Below, one piece after another: positions 11,961 to 24,320 of a stretch of 60,000 nucleotides of DNA. This stretch comes from Antedon mediterranea. Its lineage: Eukaryota > Echinodermata > Crinoidea > Comatulida > Antedonidae. Numbering within the stretch: position 1 is the first letter of the stretch; the number at the start of each line of letters is the position of its first letter. The stretch is from contig NC_092678.1 of the NCBI RefSeq assembly GCF_964355755.1, forward strand, positions 6,856,922 through 6,916,921, read 5' to 3'. The notes beneath the pieces were generated by a model. It did not search any database and was not told where the DNA came from. It saw nothing but the letters and a program-made list of their open reading frames with translations. The translations under genes were made by a program, and so were the position numbers.

Positions 11961-14135
11961 TGATAACAAACATGTTCCTTCTTCGTTTGCCAACACAGAA
12001 AAAATAAAATGAGTGCAGTTTCTCTAAACTAAAAATTATTTAATTATCAATACAAATATTTTCAGTATACCATAAATTTATATTCCACACAATTATTTTA
12101 AATAAGTGATATTTATACTACTAGTCATTTTTTTCCAATTCTCAATAACAAGTCATTTAAAAATTATATAAATATCTATCTCGTTTTAAAGTTGTTAAAT
12201 CTTTCGTCCTTATCTACTTCTTGAGGATCTCCAGATAAGCTCCTAAACGATTTGCATGACCATATTTGGAGGTCCTCACACTTTATTTTCAAGGGTTTGT
12301 GTGCAAAAAAATAAATACATACAGTACATTATTTACTACAGTAGTAAACAATTTTTTAAAAAAGAGAAAGATTGGCTCATTATATTTGAGGTCTTTTCGT
12401 CATGCTCGTTTTTTACCAGGAAAAAAAATGCATTATTACGGTAATATCAAACGTAAGATAAATTCAGAGTTCAGAAGGCGACTTAATTCTGGCAGTGAAA
12501 TTTTACCCTAACGATAATCTCATAAACCTATGAAATTTGATATCATTTTTATTAAACAAATATAAACCCACCTACAAAAATTAATTTAAACAATAAGTTA
12601 TAGTTTATTAGGATGAAAATCAATGTCATTAAATAAGTTTATTCTAATAACAAGAATACTTAGAAATAAGATATCATTAATGAGACATTGTAATCAAGTC
12701 ATCAGATTTAATAACGAGTTGATTGGAAAGGATATTTTAAAGAGTTAAAAGATGTACTGTACTGTATGGCTTTCAACAAAGATAAGGAGTCAATCTGTCA
12801 ACAAATGAAAATTTATCTAAAATCTCCACAAAAGCAAAATTATTTAAAATACCATCACATGCATAATGTATTTGACGTGCTATACGTAGAGGAAGATGTT
12901 ACCGGTCCATCATCTCGTACAAATAGGTTTTGTAACAGCTTTTATCCAGCTGCCGTACTGCTTGACGTTTTCAGTTTCAGGTTTTTTTACTTTGTTTTGT
13001 AAATGGCATCCCTGAAACAAGCATTCTGATTTTTAGGACATTTTTTTTATTTGAGTTACTTACAGCACGCTGTCAATGTATAAAAGGTAATCATACAGTA
13101 CTTCAAAGCTATTTTGTGTACCCTTTCAATAGAGGATGATTAGTATATTATAAGTCATTGGATAACAAGAATTTATCATGTATTATAAACTTGTTTTTGA
13201 AATGCTGAAAAGCTTAATAAATCTGCAATAAGGGGTATATCCTCTTACAATTAGAAGGGAAACAAATTACTGTATCTGTACATTAGTATTTCAATTAGTA
13301 TCAGCCAACCTGCTTGTGTCAAATACAATTTAATTTATGAATATAAAAGTTCAATGCAATTGGAATTCTATGATCAATTAATCATTCTACACAGTATTAG
13401 AAAATCGATAAAATGTCAGGTTTTTATTTTATGGAATAAAATTCTACTCTAACACAGTTAAAAGTGATTACAATTTTAAAGCTTCTATTATGGAAATAGG
13501 TTTTTTTTATGACACTTTGTTTAGTAAGTAAATATTGGGAGAATGACCTGCGATTTGCATTAATTGTCCGGAAATGACACTCCCAATCGGCAATCCCATG
13601 GCAATTAATTAATTTATAGTTAAGAATAAAATTCTGAAGTGATTTTATTTACGTCCAAAATGTAAGCGCCTGAATCTTCCCCTGTACTGGGCGTAATTGT
13701 GTACAGGTGCAGACACACATACAACAAACCAACTGTTCCACACCACTCCTTCACGGGTCCCTACGTGTCATACTGTATGACAGCTGTCCACAACGACAGG
13801 GGCTAAGATAGTCCAACACATCGAGGTAACCACAACTGTTCCGAAAGAAGTGCACACCTTACTTACTGTAGCCAGATGTGTACTAGAACACCTGTACAGT
13901 ATGTCTGTGACGCATTTAGGTAGCAAACAATGTTTCCTACTCCAAATTCCTGATCAGTAGTAACTTAAATTATCCATTAATCAATTTTTTTTAATGATTT
14001 ATGTGGATCTGATCCAATCACATAAAACATGGCCAAGAATAATTTTGGACGTGCCAATACTGTTGGTTCTAAACAGACACGGTCTATTGGTGCTCAACGT
14101 AGACAACAAGAATCGGTATTCATACATCATGGGCC
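11961..14135. other. AT-rich non-coding sequence
   Basis: Long AT-rich region. A GC-richer patch at 13680-13910 has GTGTACAGGTGCAGACAC and, 200 bp on, ACACCTGTACAG in inverse orientation, perhaps an eroded inverted-repeat element. No gene seen. Confidence 0.4.
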
Positions 14136-14139
14136 TTAA

Positions 14140-15151
14140 AGGAAAGGAACACCCTAATATCTTACCTAACTATTATAAAAGTAACCCTACCAACTTAATA
14201 TTCAGCACAATTTATGTTTAAATCGGTTTTGTAGTTTTCTAGTAAACAGGATTTTAAAGCTGTTTTCAAGACATTTGAAAATCGCCATCTTGTGCTCATG
14301 GCAGCCTGTTTGTGACGTCAGATACGGCCGACGAAAATTTTAAGATTCGCGGTTGCATTCAGAGCTTCTATTGGCTAAGCGAATCCGCTAATATGATTGG
14401 CTAATAACGCGACATGCGGTCATGCAGGACGGCGATGACACGGTATGAGCATGCGCTGGCTTGGTAAACAAACCTTCGATCGATCTTTTCTTCTGCAAGC
14501 CAATTCGTAAATCTTTCAGCTATTGTTAATCTATTGTTACTTTTATTGCCTAGCTGTTTCAAACGGGATTTGGTAGGGGAATTAACTGGCAAACCTTCGA
14601 AACGGAGGCTGTTGGTTGACGATGCAGTGTCTACTTTATTTTCGTTCAACACGAGTTCTAGGCCTAGTAAGGCATACAGTACAGATACACTGGCCGAAAG
14701 TACACCATTCTTCGACGGCTTGTTATGCTCGAGAATGTTCTTCTTCTCTTCTTTTTTCCTCATCAGCACGACGCAAAACTAACTCTCTTTCTGTATATTC
14801 TGGTTCCAAATTTTTTGAATTATAAAAACTCCAAGCCATATTCCGAAAATATTAGGTATGTTAGGCTATTTAATTGATTTTATTTATGGTTATATCCCGC
14901 ACTTCCATATTGAAATACTGTACTAAGACGATGGGCGCTTGGATTTGCTTGAATGCGTCCACCTAATCTGACGTCACATAATTGCTCTTAACCTGTCAAA
15001 ATGGCGCTGTTCAATTTCCGATATTTTGTCGTTTAAAAGTCTATTTTTTAACTAAATTGCTTACTATTGTACCTTGAACCATTGTAATCATGTTTTTATT
15101 ACATTTATCTATAAGCACAGTGGCACATTTAGCCCAGGGTGTTCCTTTCCT
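14140..15151. mobile_element. TTAA-flanked inverted-repeat element (family T2)
   Basis: Left end TTAA + AGGAAAGGAACACCCT; right end AGGGTGTTCCTTTCCT + TTAA. Both halves also contain a TGACGTCA word (about 14315 and 14969) in mirror position, supporting long imperfect inverted repeats. The TTAA duplication fits piggyBac or Kolobok elements. The 1-kb body holds one 122-codon minus-strand frame but no recognisable transposase core. Confidence 0.65.
14401..14769 (-). CDS. ORF fragment inside TTAA element
   Basis: A 122-residue frame with basic and serine-rich stretches and a C-terminal part containing FTNWLAEEKIDRRFV. It lies wholly within the TTAA-flanked element, so it could be a relic of its transposase, a captured host exon, or chance. 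I recognise no catalytic motif or zinc finger, and two overlapping plus-strand frames are also open. No function is assigned. Confidence 0.2.
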   Translation of the reverse strand: MLMRKKEEKKNILEHNKPSKNGVLSASVSVLYALLGLELVLNENKVDTASSTNSLRFEGLPVNSPTKSRLKQLGNKSNNRLTIAERFTNWLAEEKIDRRFVYQASACSYRVIAVLHDRMSRY

Positions 15152-15386
15152 TTAAAGCAAAATTTACTAAATCCATTAAGATAAACATCTAAGTATCAAA
15201 TGTAAATGGTTTAAATTCTTCACATCAAAAACTGGGTTTCACAAAATAATGTTATAAACATTATTGGACTTTGGACTGATTACTAAACTTGTTGTACATT
15301 ATTATAGTTCAGTGACACAATCATCCGTGAAATATTTCTTTGCAACAAAATATTAAGGCTGCCAATCTACATGTTGTATGGCAAAA

Positions 15387-15413
15387 CCATGATTGTTGAA
15401 GAAACAATCATGG
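15387..15413. repeat. Perfect short hairpin
   Basis: CCATGATTGTT and AACAATCATGG form an 11-bp perfect stem with a 5-base loop. It sits immediately before the MITE at 15420 and is too short for a microRNA precursor. Confidence 0.6.
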
Positions 15414-15419
15414 AGAAGT

Positions 15420-15540
15420 TAAGTTCTGCCTACACTACCAAACTAGTTAGACAGAAAAAATGTGATTTGCCCAAATATGGTAGTGATATGACATCATCAT
15501 GTTTGTCCATATGGACATGATAGTGTAGACAGAGCTTTAA
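15420..15540. mobile_element. MITE with 'CTACACTA' ends
   Basis: The 5' end AGTTCTGCCTACACTACC mirrors the 3' end ATGATAGTGTAGACAGAGCT. The body (ATTTGCCCAAATATGG, CCATATGGACATGATAG) is itself partly palindromic. A related copy lies at 32690-32850. Confidence 0.7.
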
Positions 15541-17388
15541 GCTATGTTGGACAGGGTTGATATTTAAAGACACACTGTCTAGGGTTTTTAATGCATGCTC
15601 ATAGTTAGACCTTTCAGAAAGTGTAATGAAAGGGATTGGACTAGAAAGTGAGAGGTTCAAGTCTGCTTGTGCTATAAAATGACTCTATCCTAGTTATGGA
15701 GGCAAATCTCCAGTGAAGAGGCCAGATAGGGAATGACAACGCCTTTTCTGTACCTTTAAAAAATTGCAAAGGAGAACGTAATTACAAGATGCACTAGACA
15801 AAACTTTTAGAGTCTTTTAGTTTTACAAGTTTTTGAGAGTGGCATTTTTTATTAAGGTGTTTACTGTATGTTTATAGTTTAATAAAGATGCTATTATGTA
15901 TTTTTTTTCTAACATATTTCCATTTTGTTTGTTTTATTTTTCCACTCTTCTAATGATTGTCAAAAAATAAATAAATAAGATACCATTAAAGTATACAGAT
16001 TTTATGAGTGGATGGAGGTCACAGTAACTTCATTGAACTTTAAGTCGTGACCCCCTCCCCCACCTCCCCCAGTTTTAGTATAATAATAACATGTAATTTC
16101 GTGTTTAAAAATCATACTGTAAGTGTAACAATTAAACTAATTACTTTAAAACATTTCTATTAATCATACATTCTAATAATTATTGATCTATAGTTTCCCT
16201 ATATTTCATAGTTGGGATATAATTGAAAATAAGCACTTTCTTATCAGTTCAACTATGAAAAATAAACAGTGTGGTAAAAAATGTTATCAGATGACTAAAT
16301 ATAGGTAATATAACTTGATTTTTACATTTCTGGTATATTTATTCAACTTCAGATTTTTATTTTCATGCTATAGCAAAAATTATCCACCATATATCCACCA
16401 TCATTTTCACCTTCTAGGGAGTCACCAGACATGTTATTACATTAATGTAGGTTAAACTACCTATAACTACTGAAAAAAAGTCTTCCTGGTTTTAATGGCA
16501 GAATTTTCCAAAATTTTGTATTAGACCATATTAAGGGAAATTCATGTTTTTTCGTCTTGATTTCTGTTACAAATATTTGATTTATGTACAATTAACCAGA
16601 TATTAAATTTAAATTCATGTATTTACCTGAGCTTTAAGACTTTTACAAAACCTACTATATTTTATAGAATCTGTAACAATTCATGAGTGTTACCTGTACT
16701 CCACTAATCTGCATGTCTAGACTACTGATTACTTATTTAGATATCCTGGCATGACACTAGGTCCTCAACTAACTCTACTGTATTTTGTATTAAAAAATGC
16801 ATGACGTTTATACTTTTTTTTATGTCTAGACTACTGATTCATGGAAAGATGGCTGAGAGCTGTACTCAACACGAAAGGCGCCCTTAGGGGTGATGATATT
16901 TGTGTAATCTGTCCACTATACATTGAGATGATTATCGTATATAATTTTTAAATCACACAAAAAACTGTAATACATCCATTATCTTTTGATAAAGTAGTAA
17001 ATCTCCTGCAAAAGTTTTCCAGCGCCGGAAAATCCAATCAAACGTCAATGTTTCATTTTCACGCCACTACGCGCATATCGATTAGCGCATAGCCGCGTAA
17101 AGACCCTTTAAAATTATTATTGCATCTATACAGGGGTGGATACCCAATTACAACATTTGCTTGCATCACTCACTTTTAAATAAGATATTTTATAGTTTGT
17201 GTACTAACCTGACTTCAACTTCAGGTTTATTGTGTCGTTCCACATGCTGTGATGAGAAGTTCTCAAGGCACATAGCTGCAGTTAGGGTTGAACGAACGGC
17301 ATTCAGGTATGGTCTCAGTGTAGCAGACTACAAAAAAAAAGTTTTAATTCAATCTCTCAAATAAATAACTGACAGGCTTTTATAAAAA
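15541..17388. other. Non-coding sequence
   Basis: Mostly AT-rich with no gene seen. A C-rich patch at about 16050-16072 (CCCCCTCCCCCACCTCCCCC) is the only compositional feature. Confidence 0.4.
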
Positions 17389-17397
17389 CTAAGTTAC

Positions 17398-19189
17398 GGG
17401 TATTGCTAAACTGCGCAAACTGCGCAAACACTGCGCAAACAACAAAAAAAGCTGCGCAAACCTCCTTCAAACCAATTAATATTTATTAGAACACAACTAG
17501 AACTATATAGGGAGACAATTTATGAGAAAAAAAATTTGAAATTCCTTTAAGTTTGCCTTTTTTTTTGTGAAAAACTTCAATTTTTGGGAAAATTACTGAT
17601 TTCACAGCGCAAAGAACAAAAAAAGCTGCGCAAACCTCCTTCAAAACAATTAATATTGATAGAACACAACTAGAACTATATAGGGAGACAGTTTATGAGA
17701 AAAACAATTTGAAATTCCTTTAAGTTTGCCTTTTTTTGGGTGAAAAACTTCAATTTTTGGGAAAATTACTGATTTCACAGTGCAAACAACAAAAAGCTGC
17801 GCAAACCTCCTTTAAATCAATTAATATTGATTAAAACACAACTAGAACTATATAGGGAGACAATTTATGGGGAAACCAATTTGAAATTCCTTTAAGTTTT
17901 CCTTTTTTTTGGGTGAAAAACTTCAATTTTTGGGAAAATTACTGATTTCACAGCGCAAAAAAAAATAAAAGCTGCGCAAACCTTCTTTAAATCAATTAAT
18001 ATTGATTAAAACACAACTAGAACTATATAGGGAGACAATTTATGAGAAAAAAAATTTGAAATTCCTTTAAGTTTGCCTTTTTTTTGGGTGAAAAACTTCA
18101 ATTTTTGGGAAAATTACTGATTTCACAGCGCAAAGAACAAAAAAAGCTGCGCAAACCTCCTTCAAAACAATTAATATTGATAGAACACAACTAGAACTAT
18201 ATAGGGAGACAATTTATGAGAAAAAAAATTTGAAATTCCTTTAAGTTTGCCTTTTTTTGGGTGAAAAACTTCAATTTTTGGGGAAATTACTGATTTCACA
18301 GCGCAAACAACAAAAAAAGCTGCGCAAACCTTTTTTAAATCAATTAATATTGATTAAAACACAACTAGAACTATATAGGGAGACAATTTATGGGGAAACA
18401 AATTTGAAATTCCTTTAAGTTTGCCTTTTTTTGGGTGAAAAACTTCAATTTTTGGGAAAATTACTGATTTCACAGCGCAAAGAACAAAAAAGCTGCGCAA
18501 ACCTCCTTCAAAACAAAGGCAAACTTAAAGGAATTTCAAATTTTTTTTCTCATAAATTGTCTCCCTATATAGTTCTAGTTGTGTTTTAATCAATATTAAT
18601 TGATTTAAAGAAGGTTTGCGCAGCTTTTATTTTTTTTTGCGCTGTGAAATCAGTAATTTTCCCAAAAATTGAAGTTTTTCACCCAAAAAAAGGCAAACTT
18701 AAAGGAATTTCAAATTTTTTTCTCATAAATTGTCTCCCTATATAGTTCTAGTTGTGTTTTAATCAATATTAATTGATTTAAAGAAGGTTTGCGCAGCTTT
18801 TATTTTTTTTTGCGCTGTGAAATCAGTAATTTTCCCAAAAATTGAAGTTTTTCACCCAAAAAAAAGGCAAACTTAAAGGAATTTCAAATTGTTTTTCTCA
18901 TAAATTGTCTCCCTATATAGTTCTAGTTGTGTTCTATCAATATTAATTGTTTTGAAGGAGGTTTGCGCAGCTTTTTTTGTTCTTTGCGCTGTGAAATCAG
19001 TAATTTTCCCAAAAATTGAAGTTTTTCACAAAAAAAAAGGCAAACTTAAAGGAATTTCAAATTTTTTTTCTCATAAATTGTCTCCCTATATAGTTCTAGT
19101 TGTGTTCTAATAAATATTAATTGGTTTGAAGGAGGTTTGCGCAGCTTTTTTTGTTGTTTGCGCAGTGTTTGCGCAGTTTAGCAATACCC
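17398..19189. mobile_element. Foldback Mutator-like element built of tandem units
   Basis: The ends are GGGTATTGCTAAACTGCGC and its reverse complement GCGCAGTTTAGCAATACCC, flanked by the perfect 9-bp direct repeat CTAAGTTAC (17389-17397 and 19190-19198), the duplication size typical of Mutator-like elements. The left arm holds six 171-175 bp units (GCTGCGCAAACC starting at 17451, 17625, 17796, 17971, 18146, 18319, 18492). Near 18516 the sequence turns round, and the right arm holds about 3.7 units in reverse. Matching unit variants occur at mirrored positions. It is non-coding. Transcribed or single-stranded, it would fold into a very long hairpin. Confidence 0.9.
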
Positions 19190-19317
19190 CTAAGTTACAG
19201 CTCCAATATTTCCCGTACAGTACTCTGTGATGGATCAAATTTACTACTAAAAAAGGCCCATTCAATACAATGTAGTTTAAAATCACAGAAGTAAGTTATT
19301 AACATACTAACATCAGT

Positions 19318-20810
19318 GGCGCTAATGCAGTTTCGTACCCACCCCTTAAAATTACTCAAAATCTTCATCCAACCTACTCACGAGTTGTCTACAACATTCT
19401 GCAATCATAAAATTGTAAAAAATCGAAAATTTTTTATTTAAAACTATTTTTAATCAATTAATACTGAGCACCCTTCGGAAATACATCGCCAGCTAGCTTC
19501 TCGAAAATCATCGCTAGGCCTGCCGATAAAAGTACGGAGGCCTCACAGGACTCTATTAAGAGTAAATAGTTGCGTTCTATAGAGGGCGTAGTTACTAACG
19601 TTTAAAGCACGCACCAAAATTATAATTTTCATTATTTCCGACATGCGTTTCGTATTTTTAATAAAGAAAATAAATACTATACAATTGCTGTATTCATCAT
19701 TGTGGGTATCATCATAATTATGTTATGTTTTTAATTTGTTCTTTCATTTTACTAGTAGAATTTCACACAGAAAAGAAGATAAATAAGGAACTGCTGACTC
19801 TTGAAGATATAAGTACTGACCAATTTTCCTCTGTTTTAGTTTATTTTACATTATGGTTTCTGTAGGTCAAATAAATAAATGAAATGAATAAAAAGAATTA
19901 CAGTACTTCATTCCTGAGTTACATTGTTAATGTTATAACACAATAATCAAGCTATGACGATTAATTGTTTTAGTATTTGTTATCACTAGCTATACTAGAA
20001 ACGCTAATGGTTTCCCTGTTTTAAGATTTTATAGAAGTATATTATTATTAATTAACATTTTTTATTCACCTATGAAAGACCTCTTCAAATACATGGAAAT
20101 AGGAAATGCAACAAAAACAGAAAGATATAATTTATTGAAATGTAATGTACAGTAATACAATAATTATAATAAAAATGTTTTCCATCAATTACTAGAATTT
20201 ATTTTACTTCTGCTGACACTGAATACATCATTTCATGTCTTTCATTTTTTCTTTTTTATCTTCTTTCCTGTTGTGTTTATTAAAATAAAATCAAATAAAA
20301 CATTACATAATGAAGCAACTATTCATTAATTTATTTCAACAATATTTTATGAGGGTGGTCCATCCAGCCGAAGCTGATCATTAGGGACCCTTACAAAAAA
20401 TATAATTTGACAAGACAATAACACACAATATTCAAAAATAAATAGAAGTTCTAAAAATTAACAACATAATTAAACACAAAATATTTCTTTATGAAAAAAA
20501 CTTAAAATCCGTTTCACGGATTATCGCCATAATATGATCATAACAGCGTCCTCTATAGATCGATGCCCTATGAGGCCTCCGTACTTTCATCGGCAGGCCT
20601 AGCGATGATTTTCGCGAAGCTAAGCTGGCGATGGATTTCTGAAGGGTGCTCAATTATTAATTGATTAAAAATAGTTATAAATAAGAAATTATCGATATTT
20701 TACCATTTTATGCTTGCTGAATGCTGTAGACAACTCGTGAGTAGGCTAGATGAAGTATTGAAATCATTTTGAGTAATTTTAAGGGGTGGGTACGAAACTG
20801 CATTAGCGCC
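19318..20810. mobile_element. Mutator-like TIR element, non-autonomous
   Basis: Arms of about 280 bp are inverted: GGCGCTAATGCAGTTTCG... at the left and ...CGAAACTGCATTAGCGCC at the right, including AGTACGGAGGCCTC / GAGGCCTCCGTACT near the inner edge. The perfect 9-bp direct repeat AACATCAGT flanks it (19309-19317, 20811-20819). The interior of about 950 bp is AT-rich without a transposase. It starts only 120 bp after the right duplication of the foldback element but shares no end sequence with it. Confidence 0.85.
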
Positions 20811-20819
20811 AACATCAGT

Positions 20820-22345
20820 ATCCTTTTCACATCTGCACAATGTAACAACGTTTAACAAGTTGTTGCCAGGTTTTGCATAGTGTGTAGACAATTTTTTAGA
20901 AAATCTCCCGAGATTTCACAATGGTCCCTTGTGAATTCTCGCAAGAAAAACACACCAACAAGAGGCTTGTGTATTTGTTCCGAAATGTTCCGAGTTCTTA
21001 CTACATGCGAGTGTATTACCCTGGTATTAACTGACCAATCATAGTAATCAAATAGCACGCAACTATTCTTTCCTCCCGGTTCACGTATGCATGTGTGAAA
21101 ACATGTAATATAGTCGGGAGATACTGTAAAAAAATTTGGCTAGCCTAGCCTCGAGATATAATAATAATAATAATATATTATAGTTATTAAATATTATTAT
21201 TATTATTATTATAATATTAGTACTACTACTAGGCCTGCCCTAGGCCTAGCTAGTACATGGAGGTATAAAAATAGATATTAAATAGGTGGCTATTAAAGCT
21301 ATGAATCTAGGCCGGGCCTATAAAATAGAGGCAATATCCAAGCAAATAATTATTCTCTTATCTCACTTATATATATTTATAACATAGTAGAAGGCTAGGC
21401 CTCCTTCTAGGCCTAGCGAGGTGGATGCGGAAGTAAAAATTGGTGCGGCTCGCAGTGGATTTTTCGGGAGGAAAGATTTCCGGTTTGAACGTCACAGAAA
21501 ACGGTGATTTCCTTGCAAAATAGTACTCATAAAGAAGCAAATTCCCCCATTTTACTAAACTATCTACAATGCAAAATCAATTTATAGTGTCTTCTCGCAC
21601 TGTACCTACCATTTTAGGAGTTAAATACGTTTGTTTATTGCCTTGAAAAGAAGGTGGGGGCCTGGATGGTTAAATCAAACACAGGAAAAGATCATGCGGA
21701 AACGTTACGCATGAATAAACTTACTCGTTCGCAATGCGTCATGGGAGATTTAAAGGTAGATCTCTCCCCCAGCCCCATCCAGTCGCGCATCTCCTTTTAT
21801 TTTATTTTTATTATTAATTATCAATTTTTATTTATCAATTTTTAAAATCTGTAATATAGATAAAAAACATAGTGTATTATAAAAATATACAGCAGGCCCT
21901 CTCAAGAACTCAATTGTTCCTGTCTTATGGATGTGTATTCACATATATATTTATATATTTCAAATTGAACTTTTTTCGAAGTTAAAATAAAAATCCTCAA
22001 TCAATCATAAAAGATAACGCGATTGTTTTCTCTGCGGAAAACTTCGGAAACAATAATTATACACAAACCACCAATTATCTCATACAAATCAAATCAAATT
22101 ATATGACCTAAAGGGAATGAGCCATTGTTTTGTGTAGTTACAAATCTCAATTCTTCTTTAAAAAAAGTGTTTAAAATATGAAGTATTTCAAGACTTATAA
22201 TAATGCATTTATAGGCTCGGCCTATTTATGATTGATCTTGAAGATCTGACCTAGTTGAAAATACCAGATTGCAAAATGTTGTACTTTTATCAAAATTACA
22301 GCTCATCAATTCTTAGTACCCACACAATGGAACCTCGGCACTCTT
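20820..22345. other. Mixed non-coding sequence
   Basis: No gene seen. CTTTCCTCCCG (about 21069) and CGGGAGGAAAG (about 21465), and GGGGGCCTGGATGG (21656) with CCCCAGCCCCATCCAG (about 21767), are short inverted pairs that may be ends of an old element. Confidence 0.35.
21157..21219. repeat. ATT/AAT inverted microsatellite
   Basis: An AAT-repeat run is followed at once by an ATT-repeat run, forming an AT-only near-palindrome of about 60 bp. Confidence 0.75.
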
Positions 22346-22855
22346 TCAGCAAAGATGAATTACTCCAATCTGAATCATAATAATAATAACTTTATTGGCA
22401 AACACTTTTTGATCAGTGGCAACACACTTATTAGTGGTGCAGTCAACTTGAACTACAAATAAACATTTAGTAGGCATACAATTATGGTCCCAATTGGCCT
22501 TTGTTAATGAGTCGTAGACTAATAATACATCTTTATCTTTCTTAAACTCATAACCCTTAAATCCTTTTATGTTGAGGCAATGTTGTCGATCACTGGTTGT
22601 ATTCTCAACTTCTGCACACATAAGCTTGGTTCCCACTAGGACCTAGACTCAACGCAACGTAAGTGAGTTGACCAATCGCAAGCGACAGATTATTCGAACT
22701 GTCGCTTGTGATTGGTCAACAGGCTTGTTGCGCTTCCGTCCTTGCGTTGCGTCCTAGTGAGAACCAAGCTATACTGTAGGATGCCTAGACATACCTAAAT
22801 TAGTTTGTGCGATAACCTCGACTTCATTATAAACACGTACAATTCTAATCTTGAC
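22346..22855 (-). pseudogene. Coding-like frame split by a MITE
   Basis: On the minus strand an open frame runs from after a TAG at 22856-22858 into the MITE at 22771. The same frame resumes at the other side of the MITE (22622) if the element and one copy of its TA flank are ignored, and continues to 22346. The uninterrupted frame would be roughly 118 codons, cysteine-containing (VCAEVE..., HCLNIKGFKGYEF, VDCTTNKC). A polyadenylation-like AATAAA lies within the frame's 3' part (GCCAATAAAGTTATT). It may be a 3' end of a retroelement or an old gene exon; no family is recognised. Confidence 0.3.
22623..22771. mobile_element. CCAAT-type MITE (family M), copy 1
   Basis: Near-palindromic 149 bp. 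Outer ends are AGCTTGGTTCCCACTAG and its complement. Inner arms GTTGACCAATCGCAAGCGAC and GTCGCTTGTGATTGGTCAAC face each other across TTATTCGAA. Flanked by TA on both sides, as in Tc1/mariner-type insertions. It interrupts a coding-like frame. Confidence 0.85.
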
Positions 22856-24320
22856 CTATGACCGCTCTCAGTCCGTCAAACAAGTACACATGTATGCAGG
22901 TTTACGTGAGCAGACACGATAATTGACCTACGATGCGCTCGTAAATGTAAGACTATATTGTTTCTATGATGATTAGTACGGTTGTCTCCAAACGTACCTA
23001 ATGAGTTTAGTTAGTTTATTATTATTCGTGCCAATTGTTAAAATCTAATTTACTCAATTCATTTGGGATTAAATTATTATTTGATTTGTAAATTGTTATC
23101 TTTTTTTTCCTCTATTTCTTTAAAAGTTGGTAGTTGATTATTACCATTGGATATTACCATTTAGGCCAAATGATATACAAATAATGAATGTTTATAATAA
23201 TAGATTTTTGTCATTTGAATCAAATTGAAAAGATTTTTTTAGCATAGAGAAAAAAAGTACCATTAAACGATCGTTAAATAGTGCGTAAAAGTCCACGCCA
23301 GCAATCGTCCAATCAAATGTCCAATTTAACGAAATAATTAACGCCTTAGATAGGCCAACCCATTATGAAGAGGTACCTGTCTTTCGTGTGTTTATCAGTT
23401 AGTATACGGTATAACTGATTCTCAAATGTATCCATACTTTATACAGTACCATAAGCAAATTCTAAGATCCAGTGTCAAATAATGTATCACTGTATAAGCC
23501 TTACCTAAAAAAACTTATACTTATGTTATTCATTAATTTGTATGCATTGCTGCAATTTATTTGTAAAAGTCGTAATTGAAAAATTAGATGGCTAAAGTAG
23601 AATTCAATTGATAGAGACTTGATGGGAGCTGTCCACTTTTATATCACTAATTATAAAGAAAAATCATTCATATTCTGTAAGTTTAAAAAATTGCTTTTTT
23701 CTTAACCTGATGTTATAATTAATCATATTGCATATTTAAATTACACATAATTGTTCAATATAAAATTATACATATTCTTTATATTGGAAATCGACGTTTT
23801 GCAACCAAATTTGGGGAGCGAAACATTTTTGATGTGCGGCTTGTTACCCTCCAAAAAATGTCCAGGGACCTACATGTCCATATTCCTAAAATTGTCTTAC
23901 CTCAGATCAAACGGCTAAAGTTCGATCAACGCAATTGTAATGTAAAATTTCGGTCAATTATCGCGGGCGGTGCTGATTTTGTCTTCGGATAATCAACGCA
24001 ATTTTACCTTCCAAAAACAAAATTACAACGCAACTTCTATTATATTCCTAAAATTGTTTTACCGCAGCCCAACCATGGTGGGGCTGAGGTGTGAATGACT
24101 TTAACTATAACTTCATTCGAGTCTTCATTTTACGTTGGTGTAGCTGAGTAGTTGGACCGCCGAGGGACTCCTGGGGAGTGGATTTTAGGCCACGAAATAA
24201 AACGTTTAGAACGCTGTTGTAAATAATCTTCATTAGCAATGAACAATCACAATTAAACAATAGAAGCATAGCATAAAGCAAGGAATAGTCACCTTTTCTA
24301 ATATGAAATGAAGGGAGGTG
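22856..24320. other. Non-coding sequence
   Basis: No gene seen. TATTCCTAAAATTGTcTTACC at about 23880 recurs with one change at about 24042, hinting at an old duplication. TGTAGCTGAGTAGTTGGACC at about 24140 resembles a tRNA A-box region, but no B box was found. Confidence 0.35.

Noticed and set aside
15387-15413. microRNA precursor
   Set aside because: The 11-bp stem is too short.
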